DNA of 64,000 bases. It comes from Streptomyces goshikiensis. Its GTDB lineage: Bacteria > Actinomycetota > Actinomycetes > Streptomycetales > Streptomycetaceae. Under the pieces are notes generated by a model. The model was given only the letters and a program-made list of their open reading frames with translations. It had not been told where the DNA came from and made no database searches. Location: contig NZ_BMVE01000008.1 of assembly GCF_014650555.1 (NCBI RefSeq), forward strand, positions 1 to 64,000, given 5' to 3'. The position numbers and the translations under genes were made by a program. This document shows, in pieces, positions 11,635 through 18,322 of the stretch. The stretch's first letter is position 1. Each line of letters starts with the position of its first letter.

Positions 11635-12627
11635 TTACTTGCTCTCCTCGGTGCGCGCGGCGGCGGGGGTGGTGGTGACGGCGGGCTCGGAGCCTCCGAG
11701 CAGCAGGTACAGGACGGCCATCCGGGTGGAGACGCCGTTGGCGACCTGCTCGACGGCCGTGCAGCGGTCGGAGTCGGCGACCTCGGCGGTGATCTCCATG
11801 CCGCGGTTCATCGGGCCGGGGTGCATCACGATGGCGTGCTCGGGCATCTTCGCCATGCGGTCGCCGTCGAGCCCGTACCGGCGGGAGTACTCGCGCTCGG
11901 TCGGGAAGAAGGCGGCGTTCATGCGTTCGCGCTGCACACGCAGCATCATCACCGCATCGGACTTCGGCAGCACCTCGTCGAGGTTGTACGAGACCTCGCA
12001 GGGCCAGCTCTCGACGCCGATCGGGACCAGCGTGGGCGGGGCCACGACGGTGACCTCGGCGCCCAGGGTGTGCAGGAGCTGCACATTGGAGCGGGCCACC
12101 CGGCTGTGCAGGACGTCGCCGACGATGGTGATGCGGCGGCCGCCGAGGTCCTTGCCGAGGCCGGCGTCGCGGCCGACGAGGCGGCGGCGCATGGTGAAGG
12201 CGTCCAGCAGGGCCTGGGTGGGGTGCTCGTGGGTGCCGTCGCCGGCGTTGACGACGGCGGAGTCGATCCATCCGGAGGTCGCGAGCCGGTAGGGGGCGCC
12301 GGAGGCGTGGTGGCGGATGACGACCGCGTCGGCGCCCATGGCCTCCAGGGTCAGCGCGGTGTCCTTCAGGGATTCGCCCTTGGAAACGGAGGAGCCCTTG
12401 GCGGAGAAGTTGATGACGTCGGCGGAGAGCCGCTTGGCGGCCGCCTCGAAGGAGATCCGGGTGCGGGTCGAGTCCTCGAAGAAGAGGTTGACGACCGTGA
12501 GCCCGCGCAGGGTGGGCAGCTTCTTGATCGGCCGGTCCGCGACGCGGGCCATTTCCTCGGCGGTGTCGAGGATCAGGACGGCGTCGTCGCGGGTGAGGTC
12601 GGCGGCCGAGATGAGGTGGCGCTTCAT
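11635..12627 (-). CDS. pyrB: Aspartate carbamoyltransferase, catalytic subunit
   Basis: PyrB joins carbamoyl phosphate and aspartate, the committed step of pyrimidine synthesis. The carbamoyl-phosphate loop FEDSTRTRISFE is near residue 51 and HPTQALLD near residue 130. The length of 330 is slightly above the usual 310, due to a C-terminal tail rich in Ala, Thr and Glu. No pyrI regulatory subunit gene is nearby, consistent with PyrR control of the operon instead of allosteric control through PyrI. It is 113 bases downstream of pyrR and 2 bases upstream of pyrC. Confidence 0.97.
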   Translation of the reverse strand: MKRHLISAADLTRDDAVLILDTAEEMARVADRPIKKLPTLRGLTVVNLFFEDSTRTRISFEAAAKRLSADVINFSAKGSSVSKGESLKDTALTLEAMGADAVVIRHHASGAPYRLATSGWIDSAVVNAGDGTHEHPTQALLDAFTMRRRLVGRDAGLGKDLGGRRITIVGDVLHSRVARSNVQLLHTLGAEVTVVAPPTLVPIGVESWPCEVSYNLDEVLPKSDAVMMLRVQRERMNAAFFPTEREYSRRYGLDGDRMAKMPEHAIVMHPGPMNRGMEITAEVADSDRCTAVEQVANGVSTRMAVLYLLLGGSEPAVTTTPAAARTEESK

Positions 12628-12740
12628 CTGGATGGCTCCGTAAGTCGGGAGGGCAGGCTGAGGGTGCCCGGTACGGCGGGCAGGGCGGTGCTGGGCAGGC
12701 GTCGCCGCGGTCCCCGCGCGGGGGCCGGGCGCGCGGCGGG

Positions 12741-13319
12741 CTAGAGCCCTGCTGCCTGGACGGTCCGCTGGCCGAGCAGTACGGCGTCGCGGCCGTCCTC
12801 CTCCTGGAGCTGGACCTTCACGGTCTCCCGGAGCGAGGTCGGGAGGTTCTTGCCGACGTAGTCGGCGCGGATCGGCAGTTCGCGGTGGCCGCGGTCGACG
12901 AGGACAGCGAGCTGCACGGCGCGGGGGCGGCCGAGGTCGCCGAGCGCGTCGAGGGCGGCGCGGATGGTGCGGCCGGAGAAGAGCACGTCGTCGATGAGGA
13001 CCACGAGGCGGCCGTCGATGTCGTCGCCGGGGATCTCGGTGCGGCCGATCGCGCGGGCGGGCTTCATGCGCAGGTCGTCGCGGTACATGGTGATGTCGAG
13101 GGAGCCGACGGGGATCTTGGTGCCGGTGATCTCTTCGAGCTTGGCGGCCAGCCGGCGGGCGAGGTAGACACCGCGGGTGGGAATGCCGAGGAGCACCACG
13201 TCGTCGGCGCCCTTGGCGCGTTCGACGATCTCGTGGGCGATGCGGGTGAGGACCCGCGCGATGTCCTGCGCTTCGAGTACGGGGCGCATGTCATCGGTGC
13301 TGTGCTGCTGGGTGTCCAT
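12741..13319 (-). CDS. pyrR: PyrR, pyrimidine operon RNA-binding regulator / uracil phosphoribosyltransferase
   Basis: PyrR senses UMP/UTP and binds the pyr leader RNA; it may also have uracil phosphoribosyltransferase activity. The PRPP-binding motif VVLIDDVLFSGRTIRAA lies near residue 105, and the family segment LGIPTRGVYLARRLA near residue 44. The ATG at 13319 has an AAGGAGG site six bases upstream. The leader carries a stem-loop (13335-13352) matching the PyrR recognition consensus immediately before this site, so PyrR probably represses its own translation and that of the operon, as reported for Mycobacterium smegmatis. Confidence 0.96.
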   Translation of the reverse strand: MDTQQHSTDDMRPVLEAQDIARVLTRIAHEIVERAKGADDVVLLGIPTRGVYLARRLAAKLEEITGTKIPVGSLDITMYRDDLRMKPARAIGRTEIPGDDIDGRLVVLIDDVLFSGRTIRAALDALGDLGRPRAVQLAVLVDRGHRELPIRADYVGKNLPTSLRETVKVQLQEEDGRDAVLLGQRTVQAAGL

Positions 13320-13334
13320 GGATGGACCTCCTTC

Positions 13335-13352
13335 TCCGCCTCACGGGACGGA
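13335..13352 (-). promoter_or_regulatory. PyrR-binding RNA stem-loop in the pyrR leader
   Basis: On the minus strand the transcript reads CGUCCCGUGAGGCG within a six-pair stem (UCCGUC with GGCGGA). It matches the PyrR target consensus ARUCCNGNGAGGYU at every defined position except the two ends. It lies one base upstream of the AAGGAGG ribosome binding site of pyrR. I see no classical antiterminator/terminator pair, so translational repression is the simplest model. Confidence 0.75.
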
Positions 13353-13381
13353 CCTTAAAGGACGTCTGATGTACGCCGTCC

Positions 13382-13412
13382 ACGGTAGCAGGGGCGATCG
13401 CGCGGCCCGCAA
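13382..13412 (-). promoter_or_regulatory. Candidate pyr operon promoter
   Basis: Read on the minus strand, TTGCGG and TACCGT are separated by 19 bases, about 63 bases upstream of the pyrR start. This would give a leader of roughly 55 bases containing the PyrR stem-loop. The -10 is weak and the spacing long, so this is tentative. Confidence 0.35.
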
Positions 13413-13460
13413 GGGGGTCGGCCGGGAACCCCTCTCGCGGGGCGATCAAGACCATTCGGC

Positions 13461-13490
13461 TTGACGCATCCAAGTAACGCTGCGTAACCT
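13461..13490 (+). promoter_or_regulatory. bldD promoter
   Basis: TTGACG at 13461-13466 and TAACCT at 13485-13490 are separated by 18 bases, a good vegetative promoter. It gives a leader of about 70 bases before the bldD ATG at 13567. Confidence 0.65.
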
Positions 13491-13502
13491 CACAGTGAGT
13501 TA
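13485..13502 (+). promoter_or_regulatory. BldD autoregulatory operator
   Basis: TAACCTCACAGTGAGTTA is a near-palindrome whose TCAC and GTGA half sites fit the BldD box. It overlaps the -10 and probable start point of bldD, which fits the known autorepression of bldD. The pyrR candidate promoter is only about 75 bases away. Confidence 0.7.
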
Positions 13503-13566
13503 CCAGCCGCGCGGCTGAGCCGCATGCAGTCCATGTAGTCACAGCGTCACAGCGTCCGGGAGCGTT

Positions 13567-14067
13567 ATGTCCAGCGAATACGCCAAACAGCTCGGGGCCA
13601 AGCTCCGCGCCATCCGCACCCAGCAGGGCCTTTCCCTCCACGGTGTCGAGGAGAAGTCCCAGGGCCGTTGGAAGGCCGTGGTGGTCGGTTCTTACGAGCG
13701 CGGGGACCGCGCCGTGACCGTCCAGCGCCTTGCCGAGCTGGCGGACTTCTACGGGGTTCCGGTGCAGGAGCTGCTGCCGGGTACGACCCCTGGCGGAGCG
13801 GCCGAGCCGCCGCCGAAGCTGCGCCTCGACCTGGAGCGCCTGGCGGGCGTCCCCGCCGAGAAGGCCGGCCCCCTCCAGCGTTATGCGGCCACGATCCAGA
13901 GCCAGCGCGGGGACTACAACGGCAAGGTGCTGTCGATCCGACAGGACGACCTGCGCACCCTGGCCGTGATCTACGACCAGTCGCCCTCGGTCCTGACCGA
14001 GCAGCTCATCAGCTGGGGCGTACTGGATGCGGACGCGCGCCGCGCCGTGGCCCACGAGGACATCTAG
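13567..14067 (+). CDS. bldD: Developmental master repressor BldD
   Basis: BldD represses sporulation and antibiotic genes during vegetative growth when dimerised by tetrameric cyclic di-GMP. The N-terminal helix-turn-helix domain spans about residues 6-70 (KLRAIRTQQGLSLHGVEEKS). The C-terminal c-di-GMP domain carries the complete signature RxD-X8-RxxD: R114, D116, R125 and D128. The protein is 166 residues. It reads away from the pyr operon and faces nusB across two terminators. It is the strongest marker that the host is a streptomycete or close relative. Confidence 0.97.
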   Translation: MSSEYAKQLGAKLRAIRTQQGLSLHGVEEKSQGRWKAVVVGSYERGDRAVTVQRLAELADFYGVPVQELLPGTTPGGAAEPPPKLRLDLERLAGVPAEKAGPLQRYAATIQSQRGDYNGKVLSIRQDDLRTLAVIYDQSPSVLTEQLISWGVLDADARRAVAHEDI

Positions 14068-14095
14068 TCCCTGCGGCGGGACCAGCAGAAACGTT

Positions 14096-14149
14096 ACCGG
14101 CGGGTGCCGGGAGGCCTGAGAGGGCTTCCCGGCACCCGCCGGTTTCTTT
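14096..14149 (+). terminator. bldD terminator
   Basis: ACCGGCGGGTGCCGGGA (14096-14112) pairs exactly with 14127-14143, followed by TTCTTTG. It starts 29 bases after the bldD stop and is a typical strong terminator. Confidence 0.85.
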
Positions 14150-14177
14150 GTGGGCGGCGCGGGCCGGATGCCGGCTC

Positions 14178-14223
14178 CATACGGAAGGGCCCGCAGCGCG
14201 TGCGCTGCGGGCCCTTCCGTATG
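14178..14223 (-). terminator. nusB-side terminator
   Basis: A perfect 22-base stem (14178-14199 with 14202-14223) lies 28 bases beyond the nusB stop on the minus strand. Paired with the bldD terminator it insulates the convergent operons. Confidence 0.8.
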
Positions 14224-14250
14224 GCGTGGTACCGGTGACTGGCGGCGCGG

Positions 14251-14685
14251 TCAGCTCTCGCTGCGGCGCAGGCTCGGCTTCAGGTCCTTGAAACGGGCCA
14301 GCAGCCCGTTCACGAACGAGGGCGACTCGTCCGTCGAGAACTCCTTGGCCAGCTGGACGGCCTCGTCGATGGCCACGGCGTCCGGGGTGTCGTCCACCCA
14401 GATCAGCTCGTAGGCACCGAGGCGCACGATGTTCCGGTCCACGACCGGCATGCGGTCGAGGTCCCAGTCCACGGCGTACGTGATGATCAGATCATCGATG
14501 CGGTTCACCTTGTCGGCGTAACCCTCGACGAGATCCATCGTGAAGGCGCTGACCGGCGGCTGCCGGTCGTCCGACCGCGCGTGGCGGATCCAGTCCGCGA
14601 GGACGTCGCGCACGGGCACCCCGCGCTGGTCGGCCTCGAACAGGATCTGGAAAGCGCGCTTGCGCGCGTTGCTCCGGGCAGCCAC
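14251..14685 (-). CDS. nusB: Transcription antitermination factor NusB
   Basis: NusB binds boxA RNA with S10 and promotes antitermination of rRNA transcription. The 144-residue all-helical protein begins ARSNARKRAFQILFEADQR and ends with the family segment VAIDEAVQLAKEFSTDESPSFVNGLL. The start is the GTG at 14685, two bases downstream of the efp stop, so the two genes are likely coupled. It is the last gene of the unit that includes efp. Confidence 0.96.
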   Translation of the reverse strand: MAARSNARKRAFQILFEADQRGVPVRDVLADWIRHARSDDRQPPVSAFTMDLVEGYADKVNRIDDLIITYAVDWDLDRMPVVDRNIVRLGAYELIWVDDTPDAVAIDEAVQLAKEFSTDESPSFVNGLLARFKDLKPSLRRSES

Positions 14686-14687
14686 GG

Positions 14688-15254
14688 TTAGCTGTTCACC
14701 CGGCCGAGGTAGTCGCTGGTGCGGGTGTCGACCTTGACCTTCTCGCCGGTGTTGACGAAGAGCGGGACCTGGATCTCGTGACCGGTCTCCAGCTTGGCCG
14801 GCTTCGTGCCACCGGTGGAGCGGTCGCCCTGGACGCCCGGGTCGGTGTGCTCGATGACGAGCTCGACGGCGGCCGGGAGCTCGACGTAGAGCACCTCGCC
14901 CTCGTGCTGGGCGACGGAGGCGGTGAAGCCCTCGATGAGGAAGTTGGCGGCGTCGCCGACAGCCTTCTTGCTGACCATCAGCTGGTCGAAGGTCTGCATG
15001 TCCATGAACACGAAGTACTCGCCGTCCATGTACGAGAACTGCATGTCACGGCGGTCGATGGTGGCCGTCTCGACCTTCGTGCCGGCGTTGAACGTCTTGT
15101 CGACGACCTTGCCGGAGAGCACGTGCTTGAGCTTGGTGCGCACGAAGGCCGGGCCCTTGCCGGGCTTGACGTGCTGGAACTCGACGACGGACCAGAGCTG
15201 GTCACCGTCGAGCTTGAGCACCATGCCGTTCTTGAGGTCGTTCGTGGAAGCCAC
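14688..15254 (-). CDS. efp: Translation elongation factor P
   Basis: EF-P relieves ribosomes stalled at consecutive prolines. The 188-residue protein shows the three beta-barrel domains of the family. The tip of domain I is HVKPGKGPAF with K33 at the position that is modified in many bacteria. No EpmA/EpmB or EarP gene is nearby, so modification, if any, is unresolved. The GTG start at 15254 gives the standard MASTNDLKNG N-terminus. It lies 59 bases after the peptidase-like gene and two bases before nusB. Confidence 0.96.
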   Translation of the reverse strand: MASTNDLKNGMVLKLDGDQLWSVVEFQHVKPGKGPAFVRTKLKHVLSGKVVDKTFNAGTKVETATIDRRDMQFSYMDGEYFVFMDMQTFDQLMVSKKAVGDAANFLIEGFTASVAQHEGEVLYVELPAAVELVIEHTDPGVQGDRSTGGTKPAKLETGHEIQVPLFVNTGEKVKVDTRTSDYLGRVNS

Positions 15255-15313
15255 GGTTGCGGAATCTCCTGCACTGGAAGACCACGGGTGCGCGCACAGC
15301 CCGGCGAAGCGGG

Positions 15314-16420
15314 CTAGAGCGCGAGCAGCTCCTTGGTCGTAATGGTGAGTAGCTCGGGACCGCCGTCCGCCTCGGGGCGTACGACGAGCGTGTCATCGAT
15401 CCGGACACCTCCCCGGCCGGGGAGGTGAACCCCCGGTTCGACGGTGACCGGCACGCAAGCGTCCAGTTTACCCATTGCCGTAGGTGCAAGCTGCGGGTCC
15501 TCGTCGATTTCGAGTCCGACACCGTGTCCGGTCCACGGGGAGAGGGCTTCACCGTGCCCCGCGGAGTCCAGTACGGAGCGGGCCGCGTGGTCGACCTCGC
15601 GGTACGCGGCACCCGGTACGAGGGCCTCGCGGCCTGCCCGTTGAGCGGCGAAAACAAGATCGTAGAGCTCGATCTGCCAGTCGGCCGGGCTGGTGCCGAT
15701 GACGAAGGTACGCCCGATCTCACAGCGGTAGCCGCGGTAGTTGGCGCCGAGGCAGACGGTGAGGAAGTCCCCCTCCTCGACCCGGCGGTCGGAAGGCCGG
15801 TGCCGGGAGCGGCCGGAGTTCGGGCCGGTGCCGACGGAGGTCGGGAAGGCGGGGCCGTCGGCGCCGTGGTCGACGAGACGGCGCTCCAGCTCCAGCGCGA
15901 GGTGCCGTTCCGTCCGGCCGACGAGGATCGACTCCAGCAGCTCCCCGAGGGCCTGGTCGGCGATCTCGGCGGCGATGCGGAGGCAGGAGATCTCCTCCTC
16001 GTCCTTGACGAGGCGCTGCTGCTCGACCGAGAGGCCGAGGTCGGCGAGGCGGAGCCCCGGCGCGACGGAACGGAGGGCGCGGTGGCGGGCGACCGTGAGG
16101 TGGTGCTCCTCGACGGCGAGGGAGTCGGCCCGTACGACGGCGGCCATGTCTCCTGCGGCGACGGCGGGATCCGCGCCGGGGGCGGAGAGCACCGACACCC
16201 GCAGGTGCTCGTCGAGGCGGCCCTCGTCGGCCTCGCCGGTGGGGGTGTGGGAGCAGAACAGCATGTCGTCGGAGGGCCCGACCAGCAGCGCGGCACCGGG
16301 CGGGGACGCCCCGGCGAGGTACCGGACGTTCGCCGGCCGCGTGATCAGCGCGGCGGCGTTGCCCGCTGCGGCACAACGGTCGCGAAGCAGGCCCCTGCGG
16401 GTCGCGTACACGTCTGACAT
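15314..16420 (-). CDS. M24-family (Xaa-Pro peptidase-like) protein with altered metal ligands
   Basis: The 368-residue protein has the creatinase-like N-terminal domain (about 1-135) and a pita-bread M24 domain. It occupies the pepP/pepQ-like slot upstream of efp seen in many bacteria. Active M24 enzymes use Asp, Asp, His, Glu, Glu to hold two metals. Here the equivalent positions read C223 (CLG for DxG), E234 (CEIGRT for SDxTRT), H299 (GHGVG), E328 (VEPG) and D342 (RIDDT for RIEDT). The second His of the proximal motif (HExP) is D306. So it may be a modified or non-peptidase family member. The ATG at 16420 is chosen because upstream sequence is repeats. Confidence 0.85.
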   Translation of the reverse strand: MSDVYATRRGLLRDRCAAAGNAAALITRPANVRYLAGASPPGAALLVGPSDDMLFCSHTPTGEADEGRLDEHLRVSVLSAPGADPAVAAGDMAAVVRADSLAVEEHHLTVARHRALRSVAPGLRLADLGLSVEQQRLVKDEEEISCLRIAAEIADQALGELLESILVGRTERHLALELERRLVDHGADGPAFPTSVGTGPNSGRSRHRPSDRRVEEGDFLTVCLGANYRGYRCEIGRTFVIGTSPADWQIELYDLVFAAQRAGREALVPGAAYREVDHAARSVLDSAGHGEALSPWTGHGVGLEIDEDPQLAPTAMGKLDACVPVTVEPGVHLPGRGGVRIDDTLVVRPEADGGPELLTITTKELLAL

Positions 16421-16520
16421 GACTCCGAGCCTACGAGCGCCTCGCCCATCCGGCCTGACGAGCGCCGCCGTCCGATGCCCCGCGCCTGTCCGGCGCCCGT
16501 CACACCCAACCCCGCCGGCG

Positions 16521-16785
16521 GGCACATCCGGCCCATGGCGCCCGGCACGTCCAGCCCCGCCGACGGGCACATCCAACCCCGGTGCCCGGCACACCCAGCC
16601 CCGCCGACGGGCACATCCGACCTCGGTGCCCGGCACACCCAGCCCCGATGCCCGGCACATCCAGCCCCGATGCCCGGCACATCCAGCCCCGATGCCCGGC
16701 ACACCCAGCCCCGCCGACGGGCACATCCGACCTCGGTGCCCGGCACATCCAGCCCCGATGCCCGGCACATCCAGCCTCGCCGGCG
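16521..16785. repeat. Tandem array of 22-bp units
   Basis: The pentamer GGCAC recurs at 16521, 16544, 16566, 16588, 16610, 16632, 16654, 16676, 16698, 16720, 16742 and 16764: after the first step (23) every spacing is exactly 22. Two unit types alternate irregularly, one close to CCCGGCACATCCAGCCCCGATG, the other to GACGGGCACATCCGACCTCGG. The period is not a multiple of three and there are no spacers, so it is neither a coding repeat nor CRISPR. Confidence 0.9.
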
Positions 16786-16865
16786 TTTGAGGCGCGGGGT
16801 CTGGGGCGGAGCCCCAGGGAACCCGGCTCCGCCCGGACCCGCGCCTCAAACGCCGGCGGGGCTGG
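16771..16865. repeat. Inverted repeat made of two copies of a dispersed element
   Basis: Bases 16771-16798 (core GCCGGCGTTTGAGGCGCGGG) pair with 16838-16865, with one mismatch over 28 bases. The centre holds a small TGGGGC/GCCCCA hairpin. The same core occurs at 47760-47781, and I recall this sequence as a common intergenic repeat in streptomycetes. It could fold into a long hairpin and might act as a terminator for either neighbour. Confidence 0.8.
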
Positions 16866-16881
16866 TTGTGCCGGCGAGGCT

Positions 16882-16982
16882 GGAATTGCCCTGGCGGGCT
16901 GAGATTGCCCGGCGGGGCCGGGATTGCCCGGCCGGGGCGGGGATTGGCCCGGCCGGGGCGGGGATTGCCCCGGCGGGGCTGG
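16882..16982. repeat. Second tandem array, units of 19-21 bp
   Basis: ATTG recurs at 16885, 16904, 16923, 16943 and 16964, each within a unit close to GGGATTGCCCGGCCGGGGCG. Five degenerate units follow directly after the inverted repeat. The sequence differs from the 22-bp array upstream. Confidence 0.7.
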
Positions 16983-17025
16983 AAGGGGCTGCCCGGGGTG
17001 GGAGGCCGCGTAACAGCCGGAGAGG

Positions 17026-17790
17026 CTAGAAGGCGGGGGCCGTGATGGCGCGGGCCAGGGTTTCGTCGAGGGCGCGGGCCGTCGCTTCGACGTCGAGGTG
17101 CGAGTTGTCGATGATCGGCAGGCCCGAGCCGTACCAGCCCGCCATGCGGCCGTGGATCCGCGCGACCTCCTCGTCGGACAGCCGCCGGTTCCCGGACCGC
17201 TCCGCGTTCCGCTCCAGGACGATCTCCAGCCCCGGCAGCAGCACGACCGGCAGCAGGTGCGGGCCCACATGCCGTTTCCAGCCGCCCAGGCCCACCACCG
17301 GCCGGTCCGGGAAGACCGCGTCGTCGAGGATGCAGGAGATCCCGTTGGCGAGGTAGTTGCGGGCGGCGAACCCGCAGGTGCGGCGGGCGAGGCGGTACTG
17401 CGCCTCGGAGTGGTCGTTCCAGCCCGCCTGCGGGTCCGCGAAGCCGGAGCAGACCCACTCCCGGACGTCGTCCAGGCTCACGTGCGCGGTCGGGACCGGC
17501 CGGGTGCTGGCCCAGTGCCGGGCCACGGTGGTCTTCCCCGCGCCGGCCGGGCCGATCAGCAGCACCGCGAGCGTCGCCCCGCCGGTGCCCGGCGCCACGG
17601 GGGCCACCGGCGGCAGCGGGATGTGCCCCGTCGGCTCCTGCCCGGGGAACGGGACCGGGACCGGCGCCGGCGGCGGTGTCGGCCACCCCTGCGCCGGCGG
17701 TATCGGCGGCTGCGGCGGGGGCGTCACCGGAGGCTGCTGTCCGGGCTGCTGGCCCCAGCCCGCTCCCCCGTCCCCGACTTCTTGCTGCAT
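17026..17790 (-). CDS. AAA/kinase-like P-loop ATPase with a proline-rich N-terminus
   Basis: The first 65 residues or so are Pro/Gln/Gly rich and probably disordered. After that comes a P-loop NTPase domain with GPAGAGKTT (near residues 79-87), VSLDDVREW, and CILDDAVFPDR. This layout is that of the small AAA_33 or zeta-toxin/kinase-like family that phosphorylates small molecules or nucleotides; the substrate cannot be told. It lies between the shikimate genes and the peptidase-like gene, 91 bases downstream of aroQ. The ATG at 17790 is the only start that keeps the proline-rich leader; a shorter protein is possible. Confidence 0.75.
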   Translation of the reverse strand: MQQEVGDGGAGWGQQPGQQPPVTPPPQPPIPPAQGWPTPPPAPVPVPFPGQEPTGHIPLPPVAPVAPGTGGATLAVLLIGPAGAGKTTVARHWASTRPVPTAHVSLDDVREWVCSGFADPQAGWNDHSEAQYRLARRTCGFAARNYLANGISCILDDAVFPDRPVVGLGGWKRHVGPHLLPVVLLPGLEIVLERNAERSGNRRLSDEEVARIHGRMAGWYGSGLPIIDNSHLDVEATARALDETLARAITAPAF

Positions 17791-17881
17791 CCGCTGCCAC
17801 TCCGTCTCGTTCCAGGTACTGATGCGAGAACGTTATATGACCGCGCGCCCCCGACCGCCCACCGGCGGCCGGGGAGCGTCG

Positions 17882-18322
17882 TCAGGCGGAGACTTCCTCC
17901 GCCAGCGCGCGCAGCGCCAGCCGGTACGAGCCGAGGCCGAACCCGGCCACCGTCCCGGTCGCCACCGCGGCGATGACCGAGGTGTGCCGGAACTCCTCGC
18001 GGGCGTACGGGTTCGAGATGTGCACCTCGATCAGCGGCGCGGTGCGCTGCGCCGCCGCGTCCCGCATGGCGTACGAGTAGTGCGTGAACGCGCCCGGGTT
18101 GATCACGACCGGGATCTTGCCGTCCGCCGCCTCGTGAAGCCACCGGACCAGCTCGCCCTCGTCGTTGGTCTCGCGGACCTCGACGTCGAAGCCGAGCTCC
18201 TCGCCCAGCGTGCGGCAGCTCTCCACCAGCCCGGCGTACGAGGTGGCCCCGTACACGTCGGGCTCGCGGGACCCGAGCCGGCCCAGGTTCGGGCCGTTCA
18301 GGACGAGGACCCTGCGGCTCAC
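17882..18322 (-). CDS. aroQ: 3-dehydroquinate dehydratase, type II
   Basis: AroQ converts 3-dehydroquinate to 3-dehydroshikimate. The small 146-residue type II enzyme shows VLNGPNLGRLGSREPDVYG with the catalytic tyrosine, NPGAFTHYSYAMRDA, and EVHISNPYAREEFRHTS with the catalytic histidine. The GTG at 18322 overlaps the aroB stop by four bases. It is the last shikimate gene of the aroE-orf-aroC-aroK-aroB-aroQ run. Confidence 0.96.
   Translation of the reverse strand: MSRRVLVLNGPNLGRLGSREPDVYGATSYAGLVESCRTLGEELGFDVEVRETNDEGELVRWLHEAADGKIPVVINPGAFTHYSYAMRDAAAQRTAPLIEVHISNPYAREEFRHTSVIAAVATGTVAGFGLGSYRLALRALAEEVSA

Larger units (their letters stand above)
16421..17025. other. 605-base non-coding repeat region
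   Basis: No convincing gene is present between the peptidase-like gene and the AAA ATPase. It holds a 22-bp tandem array (16521-16785), a 95-base inverted repeat of a dispersed element (16771-16865) and a second array of about 20-bp units (16882-16982). Open frames here simply read through the repeats. The region is very rich in C on the plus strand. Confidence 0.8.

Noticed and set aside
16521..16785. CRISPR-like array
   Set aside because: The units are directly adjacent with no unique spacers and there are no cas genes.
16475..17029. Open frames with repeated HPAPMPGTSS-type peptides
   Set aside because: They read the 22-bp DNA array in shifting frames. The period is not a multiple of three, so the peptide repeat is a by-product.
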